In this document: positions 8,369-15,631 of the stretch, in pieces
How positions within the stretch are numbered: the first letter of the stretch is position 1
How the letters are laid out: the number at the start of each line of letters is the position of its first letter
DNA from: an uncultured Lachnospiraceae bacterium
Lineage (GTDB): Bacteria; Bacillota; Clostridia; Lachnospirales; Lachnospiraceae
Direction of reading: 5' to 3'
DNA: 27,546 bases
Assembly (NCBI GenBank): GCA_949076555.1
Contig: CARUOB010000021.1
Location: 1 to 27,546, forward strand
Made by a program: the position numbers and the translations under genes
The notes under the pieces: model-generated
Databases searched by the model: none
Told to the model about the DNA's origin: nothing
What the model saw: the letters and a program-made list of their open reading frames with translations, nothing else

Positions 8369-8417
8369 TTCGCCTTTTCAAAACATCATTACATATTAAC
8401 ATTTGTAAACGCACGAA

Positions 8418-8446
8418 TTGTTTTTTCTTTCTCACTGTGCTATACT
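8418..8446 (+). promoter_or_regulatory. Promoter of the LacI-family regulator
   Basis: TTGTTT (8418-8423), a 17-bp spacer and TATACT (8441-8446) precede the gene with a predicted start near 8453. A 10-bp inverted repeat AAGTAATTTC/GAAATTACTT (8449-8458 and 8487-8496) begins at the predicted start and ends before the AAGGAGA ribosome site, so it could act as an operator or a leader hairpin. TGTAAACG at 8404-8411, beside the -35 box, resembles one half of a CcpA cre site. Confidence 0.6.
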
Positions 8447-8524
8447 AAAAGTAATTTCTCGGGAAATAGCTTTGCGCCTTTCTCAGGAAATTACTTGCGC
8501 AGTTACCTTCAGTAAGGAGACACT

Positions 8525-9544
8525 ATGGAAAAAGTTACGATGAAAGATATCGCGAACGCCCTGGATATATCCAGAGTCACTGTCAGCAAGGCCTTTAACA
8601 ATCAGGCCGGCGTGTCCGACTCTCTAAGAGAAATGATTTTTGACAAGGCCAGAGAACTGGGATATGCCAAACTGCCCACGCAGGCAGTCAGCGCTGGCAC
8701 ATACACCGAACATACGGTAGCCCTGATCGTCTCAAGGCCCGACTCCGCCTCCTTCTGGACGGGAATCATCCACCGCATGGCGCAGGAACTTTCCGAATAT
8801 AACATCAATCTGATGTATATTTACGTTCCTTCCGCCTACACAAAGGATTTCACCCTCCCTTCCATCCTCTCAAAAGAAAGCGTGGAGGGCATCGCGGTGG
8901 TAAACGTATATGATCCGACCATTCTGGGCATGGTGAACGAACTGCCAGGCCCAAAGGTCTTCCTCGACACGATCCCCACCTTGACGGACCGAAAACTGCA
9001 CGGGGATCTGATTTTGATAGAAGGCTTCCGCACCGAATCGGAAATTACGGAACTGCTCATTCAAAACGGCCATAAAAACATCGGCTTTCTCGGTGACATC
9101 AATTACGCCCAGACAAACAAAGAGCGTTATCTGGGCTACCGCGACAGCATGGACCGGTACGGTCTCACCATTCGCCCGGAATACTGCCTGACGGACAGCA
9201 TCGACGTTTTTTCTTATGCGGCACAGGTCAGCCGGTTTCTGGATTCCCTGACCGACTGGCCCACGGCATTTGTGTGCGTCAGCGACTATGTGGCTCATTT
9301 TGCGCAGAAATATCTGGATGAAAATCCGAAGAAAGTGCCCCATCCGGTCTCTCTGACCGGCTTCGACGGCACCGATGAATACCCGAATGTCCGTGGACGC
9401 ATCATCACCGCCCACATTCCCACCGGCCTGCTCGGGAAGCGGATGGCGATGCAGCTTTTATTCCGCACGAACCATCCGGGCGCGCCCCGGGAAATGACTT
9501 TTATCAAGCCTTATATTATAGAGGCGGAAGATACCGCTCTCTGA
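8525..9544 (+). CDS. LacI-family transcriptional regulator
   Basis: This 339-residue repressor-type regulator begins with a classic LacI DNA-binding domain: VTMKDIANALDISRVTVSKAFN at about residues 4-25, then the hinge segment ending ...ARELGYAKL. The remainder is a periplasmic-binding-protein-like sensor with typical segments such as ESVEGIAVVN, NGHKNIGFLGD and FVCVSDYVAHFAQKYL. It should sense a sugar from the divergent mannoside pathway and control that operon, and probably itself. ATG 8525 has AAGGAGA 4 nt upstream, slightly close. The effector is unknown; the role as pathway regulator is inferred from divergence. Confidence 0.93.
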   Translation: MEKVTMKDIANALDISRVTVSKAFNNQAGVSDSLREMIFDKARELGYAKLPTQAVSAGTYTEHTVALIVSRPDSASFWTGIIHRMAQELSEYNINLMYIYVPSAYTKDFTLPSILSKESVEGIAVVNVYDPTILGMVNELPGPKVFLDTIPTLTDRKLHGDLILIEGFRTESEITELLIQNGHKNIGFLGDINYAQTNKERYLGYRDSMDRYGLTIRPEYCLTDSIDVFSYAAQVSRFLDSLTDWPTAFVCVSDYVAHFAQKYLDENPKKVPHPVSLTGFDGTDEYPNVRGRIITAHIPTGLLGKRMAMQLLFRTNHPGAPREMTFIKPYIIEAEDTAL

Positions 9545-9574
9545 GTGGTGGGCAAAACCGCAAATTGCGGAAAC

Positions 9575-9603
9575 TTGCTAATTTTTTATCTGTATAGTAT
9601 AAT
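9575..9603 (+). promoter_or_regulatory. Promoter of the small-toxin-like transcript
   Basis: TTGCTA (9575-9580), a 17-bp spacer and TATAAT (9598-9603) predict a start at about 9610, exactly at the first base of the left arm of the inverted repeat. The transcript would run about 260 nt to the terminator at 9828-9869 and covers both small frames. Confidence 0.7.
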
Positions 9604-9688
9604 GATTTTGCGCTCCAAAACGGGTAAGCGGTTCGCCTTTTGCCAGATAATTCATCTGAGAACTTCCAATACCAAAGGAGGTATATCA

Positions 9689-9715
9689 ATGGAAAATCTA
9701 CGAAAGGGTACTTAG
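9689..9715 (+). CDS. 8-codon leader ORF with strong ribosome site
   Basis: AGGAGG at 9676-9681 with 7-nt spacing precedes ATG 9689, giving MENLRKGT and a TAG stop at 9713-9715. The frame continues after the TAG straight into the 44-residue protein starting at 9722. Either the leader couples translation to the downstream start, the amber codon is read through, or it is a nonsense mutation in a once longer gene. This is the only good ribosome site for the locus. Confidence 0.5.
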   Translation: MENLRKGT

Positions 9716-9721
9716 GTACAT

Positions 9722-9856
9722 ATGAGATTCGATGTGCTTGTAGGAATTGTCGGTATTGCTGTAACACTCATTAGTATTTTAACTACTGGTGTCAGCATAT
9801 GGCAAAACCACAAGAATAGAGGAAATCAAAAAAGCAACCGCCCCGACCAAGGATAA
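9722..9856 (+). CDS. 44-residue single-TM protein, candidate type I toxin
   Basis: The ATG at 9722 opens a 44-residue frame: a short N-terminus MRFDV, one hydrophobic segment of about 20 residues (LVGIVGIAVTLISILTTGV), a Trp at the membrane edge, then a polar, basic tail ending in RPDQG. Size, one TM and charged tail match the general plan of type I toxins (Fst, TxpA/BsrG type), though I recognise no specific family. Its own ribosome site is poor, so translation probably depends on the leader ORF 6 nt upstream. The stop codon lies within the loop of the terminator hairpin, so the 3' coding end forms half of it. It stands alone between the LacI gene and a convergent lipoprotein gene. Confidence 0.55.
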   Translation: MRFDVLVGIVGIAVTLISILTTGVSIWQNHKNRGNQKSNRPDQG

Positions 9857-9869
9857 TGGTTGCTTTTTT
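9828..9869. terminator. Bidirectional terminator shared by the two convergent small transcripts
   Basis: The 12-bp perfect inverted repeat AAAAAAGCAACC / GGTTGCTTTTTT (9828-9839 with 9858-9869) gives a GC-containing stem and a run of six Ts in both directions. It would end the rightward toxin-like mRNA and the leftward small RNA, making their 3' ends complementary over about 40 nt. Confidence 0.85.
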
Positions 9870-9921
9870 ATAAGTAACTAAAAACCAAGGCGAACCGTTT
9901 GCTTTACGGAGCGCTTTTTGT
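9828..9921 (-). ncRNA. Putative antisense (antitoxin-like) RNA
   Basis: A promoter at 9928-9956 would start a minus-strand RNA near 9921, which the terminator at 9828-9869 would stop after about 90-95 nt. The RNA has no ribosome site or open frame of note. It is complementary to the 3' end of the toxin-like mRNA, and its CCUUGGU segment could pair with ACCAAAGG at the mRNA ribosome site (7 pairs, one bulge). Its existence is inferred from the promoter and terminator only. Confidence 0.5.
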
Positions 9922-9927
9922 ACGATT

Positions 9928-9956
9928 ATTATAATGCTTATAAGGTGAGTTTGCAA
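9928..9956 (-). promoter_or_regulatory. Convergent promoter of the putative antisense RNA
   Basis: On the minus strand TTGCAA (9951-9956), a 17-bp spacer and a perfect TATAAT (9928-9933) mirror the promoter at 9575-9603. It starts only 16 bp beyond the lipoprotein stop codon, so it could be mistaken for that gene's 3' region; the -10/-35 quality and symmetry argue for a separate promoter. Confidence 0.7.
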
Positions 9957-9971
9957 CAGAAACTTTCCGGT

Positions 9972-11507
9972 TTACTCCGGCACCTGTCCAATCCTCTCCT
10001 GCCCGCTGCCGTCGGCTTTCATCCGGTAAAACGGATGGGGCTTTGACGGTTCCGCTCCCAGATACACCTCCACGACGATCTCGCCGCCGCTGATTTCATA
10101 GAGCAAGGATAGGTATGGGATGAAATCTTCCATAACTCCCGACGCCGCTTCCGGATAGCGGTACTCAAAAATCACTTCTTTCCCAGATCCGTCAGGCTCC
10201 ATCCTGTTCAGCCTGACGCCGACGGTCTCCTCCTTTTGTTCGATCTTTTCGTTTCCGGTCACCGCCGACGGGTATGTGACATTCTCCACAATCTCAGAAA
10301 CATAATATATTTTCCCATCATAGAGCTTCGCATCTTCAATCGCCGTATCCCCTTCTGCCAGCACTGACAGTACCTTGTCCTGCCAGCCGTACATGGCAAG
10401 ATAGCAGGCGCTCTCTCCCTTATCCGAATCCACACAAAAGGTATAAAGCATACAGTCCTCATCACAATAATCCGAAAATGCCTCCTCGGGCGGCCTTACC
10501 TTGTCCGCTGCAATATTCACATCCGCTGCGAATACCGTTTCCTTCACTTCCCAGTCCGTCACGCGCTTAGGCGCAAGCCACCATCGTTTGCCCGCCTGTT
10601 CCAGCGTCATCTGTTCATCCAGCGGCACCTCGTATTCCAGATCGTACCCGACCGAATCCCAGTCTCCGTTTTCTATCTGTTCAAAGTTTTCCTCCATGGG
10701 TCCCCAGTCGGAACTTCGCACTTTTCTGATTCCCACACCCTTTTCCCAATCATTTTTCACATAATCCGTGACATAATCCCCATACCCGTAAGTCTCTTCC
10801 GATGAAGCAAGCCACCAATCCCCTTCGCGGTATGTGTATGTATAGTCCTCCGACCACCTCCACGCACTGCCTCCGTAGGTATGTATGGTAAAAGAGGTAC
10901 GCTCCGCGGTCAGCGGCAGATAGGGATCTCCGAAAACGCCCCCTTCGTCTCTTGTGCGTACGACGTTCCCATCCTGAAAATCCAGACAATATCCCGCCGT
11001 CCCGTCACTTGCCGCGGCAAACAAAATCCGGGGATACTCCGGTTGAAATGTCTGGTCTTTGTCCTCATCTGCCAGCACCGCCTGCAGCACACCCACATAA
11101 TCGGGAATACCGTCTTCATTGAAATCCAGTTCCACACTGTCCCACAGTTCCCAGCCCTCCGGCACGAAATCTGTGATCCGGCTGCCTGTCTCTGGTAACT
11201 GCGGCGCCTCCTTCGGTGTATCCTCCATTTCGATTTCGGATTCGCTCTGTTCCACCTTCTCTTCCTGCTCTGTGTCTTCCCTCTGCCCCGGCTCTGTCTG
11301 CCCTGCGTCTGACTCCGCCTGTTCACGGCTTTCCCCGGACAGCGCGGCAAAATCCGTCTTCATCCCCTCTGTGCTGTCTTCCTCTTCGCTTGTATCAGAT
11401 ACGGCACCGGTCTCCCCCTGCCTTCCTGCGGCATCCCTTCCGCAGCCTGTCAGAAGCAGAATACCCATGCCCATCACACTCGATAAAATGATACATTTTC
11501 TTTTCAT
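9972..11507 (-). CDS. Secreted lipoprotein of unknown function
   Basis: This 511-residue protein has a lipoprotein signal peptide (MKRKCIILSSVMGMGILLLTGC; C22 lipidated). A long acidic Ser/Glu/Gln-rich linker covers roughly residues 25-105, enough to span the cell wall. Next comes an EF-hand/VCBS-like motif DFNEDGIPDYVG near 130, a beta-rich middle, and a C-terminal part with repeated RMEPDGSG / RMKADGSG elements like those in TolB/DUF5050-type beta-propeller fragments. The function is not recognised. It follows the beta-mannosidase on the same strand with a 93-bp gap and may be cotranscribed. Start ATG 11507 has AAAGGGGTAGGGG directly upstream. No clear terminator follows it; the antisense-RNA promoter begins there instead. 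Confidence 0.85.
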   Translation of the reverse strand: MKRKCIILSSVMGMGILLLTGCGRDAAGRQGETGAVSDTSEEEDSTEGMKTDFAALSGESREQAESDAGQTEPGQREDTEQEEKVEQSESEIEMEDTPKEAPQLPETGSRITDFVPEGWELWDSVELDFNEDGIPDYVGVLQAVLADEDKDQTFQPEYPRILFAAASDGTAGYCLDFQDGNVVRTRDEGGVFGDPYLPLTAERTSFTIHTYGGSAWRWSEDYTYTYREGDWWLASSEETYGYGDYVTDYVKNDWEKGVGIRKVRSSDWGPMEENFEQIENGDWDSVGYDLEYEVPLDEQMTLEQAGKRWWLAPKRVTDWEVKETVFAADVNIAADKVRPPEEAFSDYCDEDCMLYTFCVDSDKGESACYLAMYGWQDKVLSVLAEGDTAIEDAKLYDGKIYYVSEIVENVTYPSAVTGNEKIEQKEETVGVRLNRMEPDGSGKEVIFEYRYPEAASGVMEDFIPYLSLLYEISGGEIVVEVYLGAEPSKPHPFYRMKADGSGQERIGQVPE

Positions 11508-11600
11508 CCCCTACCCCTTTCATCCCGAAAAGTAAATTCTGACCTGCATTTCGCCTCTGTCTCTTCGTCCCGTATCCGGCAAAGATTTCTTTTGGCAGGA

Positions 11601-14264
11601 TCAGCGTATCTGATACACCGATTTCAGGGTAAACGCCGAAGCGTCCCCCGACACGATCTCCACCCGCTTCTCTCCCGGGTTCATGTCGAAGAAATTGTCG
11701 GAGAGTTTCACATCCCCGTCCACACCTTCGATCTCCACATTCTTCGCATAAGCTGCAGCGCTGACGATGAGGCTGTTTCCCTCCCTGCGCCATGCCAGTT
11801 CCGGATCATGGAAGCGGAAATGTTTGGGCGCGGTAAAGAGCGTGGTATTCTCAGAGACCGTCTTGTTTTCCTTTTCGAAAGAGTAACTTATGTAAACCTC
11901 CAACTCGTCAAAATCAGAGAAATCCATTTTTTCAAGCCACCGTCCTGACAGCGGTTCCACACTGACCTCCTGCGCACCCTCTAAAATCACTTCGCCGTCC
12001 GCTTTTCTCAGGCTCCATCTCACCGTGCCGTCCACCCGTTCCATCGTCTCATTCGCCACATGCAGTCTGGCGGACTTCTCGATGGATACAGGCTGCGCCA
12101 CACAGAAAGGTCTCTCGGAAAGCTCACCGACTTCCTCGCAGGAAATCATCACCGGAGCAAAGGCTCTCTTCTGTGCATAATGCAGGGCCTTCCAGCGTCC
12201 GTAATAGTCGATGCCCGACCAGGAAGCCACCGGCCAGATGTCATTTAACTGCCATACCACTGCGCCCATGCATCTGCCCCGGTTTCTGCGGAAATGCTCG
12301 ATGCCGTATCGGATTGCCTCTGCCTGCAAAAGCTGGGACGCGTAAAGAAGCATCTCAAAGTCCGTCGGATAAAGATAAGTGGCTGAGAGATACGTCATAA
12401 TCTTACCGTTTGCCGCCGCGTTTCTCTGGTGCATCTCCATCACGCGGGAGAAAATGTTGCGATCCTCCGGCGCGGTGAACCTCTCCACCGTCTTAAGACA
12501 CGGAAAGGACTGGAACCCGAACTCGGACATATAGCGGAAATGGTAGTTCCGGTAGTCCGTAAAGGGCTTGCTCCCATGCCACACATCCCAATAGTGGGCG
12601 TCTCCCCGGTTCTCGTCCCACGGATTGTCATAGTTTCCGCCCGAGGAAGGGGACGACGGCCAGTAGAACGTAACGGGGTCTTCCGCCTCTAAAATCTTCG
12701 GAATGATATATTCAAATATCTTAATATAGTCGCATTTCTGCTTGATGGAAGGCTGCCATGCGCCGTCTAGCGTCTGGGTCTCCATCTCGTTGTTTCCACA
12801 CCACAGCCCCAGACAGACATGATGGCGTATCCGGCGCACATTGTCACGGATCTCCGCACTGATGCTGCGCTCGAAATCATCGTCCAGCTCATAGGATGCA
12901 CAGGCAAACATAAAATCCTGCCAGACGATCAGCCCCAACTCGTCGCAGATGTCAAAAAACCAGTCGTCCGGGTAATAACCGCCGCCCCACACACGGACAC
13001 AGTTGTGGTTTGCCGCCGCCGCGTCCTCCAGAAGACGGCGGGTGCGCTCCTGCGTAATACGTGAAAAAATATTGTCCTCCGGGATATAGTCCGCGCCCAT
13101 GGCAAAAATCTTCACCCCGTTAATCTCATGGGCAAAGCATTCTCCCCACTCATCCTTGTCCGTATTCACCGTCAAAGTGCGCAGACCGATCCGGCGGCTC
13201 CACCGGTCAAGCTCATTCCCCGCTTCATCCAGAAGCATCACCTCCGCCCGGTAAAGGGGCTGTTCCCCGAAACCATTGGGCCACCAGCGTTTCGGGCCGC
13301 GCACGGTGATGGTGTCCCAGCTCTCCGCCCCATCAGTGCAGACCATATTTTCCGCACATCCTGTCTGCTCCTCCGGCGCCTGCACATCCCTGCCCGCGCA
13401 CGCCTGCGTGTCCCGCCTGGAAGACTTCGCCCCGACCAGTCCGCCATCCGGATCGTAAAGGGCCGTGCGAATCTCATATCCGTTCCCGTCTGTGAAGTCC
13501 TCGATCTCCACGTTATATATTATGTCAACCTTATCTCCGGCTGATATGTTTCTACTTATGTCAACCAATCTTTTCTCCTGAGCCGGGCCATCCTCTGGTG
13601 CACAAACAATGCCGCCCTTCTCGACCGTTTCTGTCCCTGCCGTGGTCCAGTTCTGTGTTATGTAAACTTGTCCGATCCTTGCGCGCTTCCCGGATAAAAC
13701 CGAGACTTCCCGAAATATCCCCGCATCGGGCAGCCTCGGCCCCCAGTCCCAACCGAACATGCAGTGGGCTTTTCGCAGATGGGGAAACCCACGCATGCAC
13801 TCCGCGGAACCGCCCGTAAAAACGTTCCTGTTCTCCTCCTCAATGAAGCGGGTAGGCGAGGCGATCTCCACCCGGAGTGTATTCTGCCCTGCCCTCGCCT
13901 CCTCCTCTATGGAAAATTCCCAGACCCGGTGCATATTGTCGGTTTCTCCCAAAACTCTTCCATTAAGGCAGACTTTTGACAATGTGTCGATGCCATCAAA
14001 GCGAAGCAGCAGGAAGTCACCTGCGAGCTGCTCCTCCGTCAACGAGAAATCCGTCTCAAATACGAAATCATTCTCCATAAGGGGAAGTGCGGTAAGCTCG
14101 TTCATCCTGTCATAAGGGTCGGGCATCCATCCCTGCTCCAATAGATTTCCATAGACAGAGCCGGGAATCTTCGCAGGAAGTACCTTCCCGTTTACGCCGT
14201 ACATATCCTTTTCCCCTATGATCTGCATCCGCCAATTGTCACCGTTTAAAGTCATTTTTTCCAT
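11601..14264 (-). CDS. GH2 beta-mannosidase, cytoplasmic
   Basis: This 887-residue family 2 hydrolase removes terminal beta-mannose from mannosides. The layout is sugar-binding sandwich (about 1-190; GWDWGPRLPDAGIFREV is typical of beta-mannosidases), immunoglobulin-like domain, then the TIM barrel. The acid/base is E493 in GLWCGNNE and the nucleophile E581 in RYMSEFGFQSFP; VVWQLNDIWPVASWSGIDYYGRWKALHYA follows near 690. Residues about 210-320 contain a loose, Cys-containing stretch that makes the protein somewhat longer than many homologues. It has no signal peptide, so it acts inside the cell. The gene is separate from the GH38/GH130 operon but would act on similar beta-mannosidic products by hydrolysis. 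Start ATG 14264 has only a weak ribosome site; ATG 14255 is an alternative. Confidence 0.93.
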   Translation of the reverse strand: MEKMTLNGDNWRMQIIGEKDMYGVNGKVLPAKIPGSVYGNLLEQGWMPDPYDRMNELTALPLMENDFVFETDFSLTEEQLAGDFLLLRFDGIDTLSKVCLNGRVLGETDNMHRVWEFSIEEEARAGQNTLRVEIASPTRFIEEENRNVFTGGSAECMRGFPHLRKAHCMFGWDWGPRLPDAGIFREVSVLSGKRARIGQVYITQNWTTAGTETVEKGGIVCAPEDGPAQEKRLVDISRNISAGDKVDIIYNVEIEDFTDGNGYEIRTALYDPDGGLVGAKSSRRDTQACAGRDVQAPEEQTGCAENMVCTDGAESWDTITVRGPKRWWPNGFGEQPLYRAEVMLLDEAGNELDRWSRRIGLRTLTVNTDKDEWGECFAHEINGVKIFAMGADYIPEDNIFSRITQERTRRLLEDAAAANHNCVRVWGGGYYPDDWFFDICDELGLIVWQDFMFACASYELDDDFERSISAEIRDNVRRIRHHVCLGLWCGNNEMETQTLDGAWQPSIKQKCDYIKIFEYIIPKILEAEDPVTFYWPSSPSSGGNYDNPWDENRGDAHYWDVWHGSKPFTDYRNYHFRYMSEFGFQSFPCLKTVERFTAPEDRNIFSRVMEMHQRNAAANGKIMTYLSATYLYPTDFEMLLYASQLLQAEAIRYGIEHFRRNRGRCMGAVVWQLNDIWPVASWSGIDYYGRWKALHYAQKRAFAPVMISCEEVGELSERPFCVAQPVSIEKSARLHVANETMERVDGTVRWSLRKADGEVILEGAQEVSVEPLSGRWLEKMDFSDFDELEVYISYSFEKENKTVSENTTLFTAPKHFRFHDPELAWRREGNSLIVSAAAYAKNVEIEGVDGDVKLSDNFFDMNPGEKRVEIVSGDASAFTLKSVYQIR

Positions 14265-14294
14265 CTGTATTATCCCATTCCCTTCTATTTTTTC

Positions 14295-14306
14295 GTCCGT
14301 TCGGAC
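14295..14306. promoter_or_regulatory. Palindrome upstream of the beta-mannosidase gene, candidate operator
   Basis: GTCCGTTCGGAC is a 12-bp interrupted palindrome 31 bp upstream of the beta-mannosidase start. It lacks a T-tract on the coding strand, so it is not a terminator, and its place in the leader fits a repressor site. No convincing -35/-10 pair was found for this gene in 14265-14457. Confidence 0.35.
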
Positions 14307-14404
14307 ACTTATGTGTTACCTGTTTTCTCAAACGTTCTGCATTGCCCACTTTTCTTTTTTCTCCAAATATGATATCGTACAAAGGAAGCCGCAAACGACG
14401 GTAG

Positions 14405-14434
14405 GTCACAATACGACTGCCTGTTTATTATAAT
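14405..14434 (+). promoter_or_regulatory. Possible promoter of the small membrane-protein gene
   Basis: A perfect TATAAT at 14429-14434 lies 23 bp before the ATG at 14458, with GTCACA (14405-14410) 18 bp upstream as a weak -35 box. The very short predicted leader still includes the AAAGGG ribosome site. Confidence 0.4.
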
Positions 14435-14457
14435 GAGAAGAAAGGGAAACCCTATCC

Positions 14458-14718
14458 ATGAGCCATCAAAGTGACAGCGAAAAGAAACCCGGCCACAAAA
14501 CAACCCCAAAGCAAATCGCCGCGCTCGTCTGCGTTTTCCTTCTGGTCGGCATGTATATCGGCGCGTTTGTGGTAGCCTGCTTAGATCTCGGTGACTCCGG
14601 ACGGCTCTTTGCTGGATGTCTGGTCGCCACCATCGGTATGCCAATTCTGCTCTGGCTGTTTTTGTGGTGTCTGGAACGGATGAAGAAATCATCGCTCGAA
14701 AGCGGCGATCCCGAGTGA
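14458..14718 (+). CDS. Small two-TM membrane protein of unknown function
   Basis: This 86-residue protein has a charged, Lys/His-rich N-terminus (residues 1-19), two hydrophobic helices (about 20-41, AALVCVFLLVGMYIGAFVVACL, and 50-70, FAGCLVATIGMPILLWLFLWCL) and an acidic end. It resembles small conserved integral membrane proteins common in Lachnospiraceae, which have no assigned function as far as I know. AAAGGG is 11 nt before ATG 14458, a weak ribosome site. It is divergent from the beta-mannosidase and convergent with the metallophosphoesterase, 12 bp away. Confidence 0.75.
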   Translation: MSHQSDSEKKPGHKTTPKQIAALVCVFLLVGMYIGAFVVACLDLGDSGRLFAGCLVATIGMPILLWLFLWCLERMKKSSLESGDPE

Positions 14719-14730
14719 ATCCGCATTTCG

Positions 14731-15579
14731 CTATTTAGCCGACATGATACGCACCTCCACAATTTCCGGTATATTTAAAAACCGAATCGGGTATCTCGTC
14801 ATGCCAATTCCATCGCTGACATACATCCGTAAAGAGGCAGCGGTCTCTATCTTTTCGGCAGAGTAAAATCCTTTCTGAAATGTTCCCGAACCTTCCGGAA
14901 GCAATTTGGAAGTGACAAACGGAATCGTCACCTGCCCTCCATGTGTATGCCCGGACAGCAAAAAATTGTCGCTGTCACTCTCTATAAATTTAGAAATCAC
15001 GGGTTCATGGGCCGCTATGATATGAAAGTAATCGCTTTCAATCGTATATAAAGACGGATCAGTCCCGCCCATCAGGTAATCGTCAAATCCCCAAATTTTA
15101 ATGCCATACGATTCAAACAAACGACCTTCATCATTGAGCAGTTCAAAACCGCAGGAAGTCATAAAGTCTTCATAGATGCGGACTGCCCCGCCCCCGTAAT
15201 CATGATTTCCCCAAACCGCGTATTTGCCGACAGCCGCCTGCATTTCCGACAGCTTCTCCTCCAGATACGCCATATCCATAGAATTACGGTCACGCGCGTA
15301 ATTGTCCAGCAAATCACCGCCAAAAATAACAAAGTCGGCGTCTCGTTCGTTTATTTTTCTCACAATATCTTCGACATGGGTTTCCTCATAATACTTTCCG
15401 AAATGGGTATCCGTGAAAAATACAATTTTACAGGGCTTTACCTCTTTTTCTGTTCTGATTGTCAAACATTTTACTCTGAGTAAATCAGGTTCTATATAAT
15501 AAGCATATCCTGCCACGCCAAACAGCAGAATGGCCAATAAAAGAATGAGCAAAACCACTCTTTTCAAAAATCTAAACAT
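14731..15579 (-). CDS. Membrane-anchored metallophosphoesterase (YkuE/YaeI-like)
   Basis: This 282-residue calcineurin-like phosphoesterase has one N-terminal TM anchor (residues about 7-28, LKRVVLLILLLAILLFGVAGYAYY) and an extracellular catalytic domain. The dinuclear metal motifs are in order: FTDTHFG (D57, H59), GGDLLD (D89), GNHD (N125, H126) and SGHTHGGQ (about 208-215). The short length and GHTHGGQ ending match YkuE/YaeI-type enzymes, some of which act on phospholipid or lipid-linked phosphates; the substrate here is not known. I prefer ATG 15579, which has AAAGGG 7 nt upstream; ATG 15609 lacks a ribosome site. It follows tcdA by 52 bp on the same strand, probably as one unit. Confidence 0.9.
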   Translation of the reverse strand: MFRFLKRVVLLILLLAILLFGVAGYAYYIEPDLLRVKCLTIRTEKEVKPCKIVFFTDTHFGKYYEETHVEDIVRKINERDADFVIFGGDLLDNYARDRNSMDMAYLEEKLSEMQAAVGKYAVWGNHDYGGGAVRIYEDFMTSCGFELLNDEGRLFESYGIKIWGFDDYLMGGTDPSLYTIESDYFHIIAAHEPVISKFIESDSDNFLLSGHTHGGQVTIPFVTSKLLPEGSGTFQKGFYSAEKIETAASLRMYVSDGIGMTRYPIRFLNIPEIVEVRIMSAK

Positions 15580-15631
15580 GCAGCGACCCTTTCTTTTACG
15601 ATCAATCATCCAGGCGGCACATCTTAGCTCC

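Larger units (their letters stand above)
9610..9914. repeat. 305-bp unit bounded by imperfect ~30-bp inverted repeats
   Basis: The left arm 9610-9639 (GCGCTCC...CGGTTCGCCTT) is the inverse of the right arm 9887-9914 (AAGGCGAACCG...GGAGCGC), with matching ends and a looser middle. Similarity continues outward, since each arm is preceded by TATAAT and a TTGC[A/T]A box with 17-bp spacing. The symmetric layout suggests duplication of a promoter plus 5' region in inverted orientation. I saw no clear target-site duplication or transposase. Confidence 0.75.

Noticed and set aside
8404..8417. Possible CcpA cre site near the regulator promoter
   Set aside because: Only the first half (TGTAAACG) fits; the second half lacks the expected CA-ending match, so it is not listed as a separate site.
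9516..9767. 83-codon minus-strand frame across the LacI 3' end and the small-toxin region
   Set aside because: No ribosome site, overlaps the promoter and leader of the toxin-like locus, and has no domain or TM pattern.
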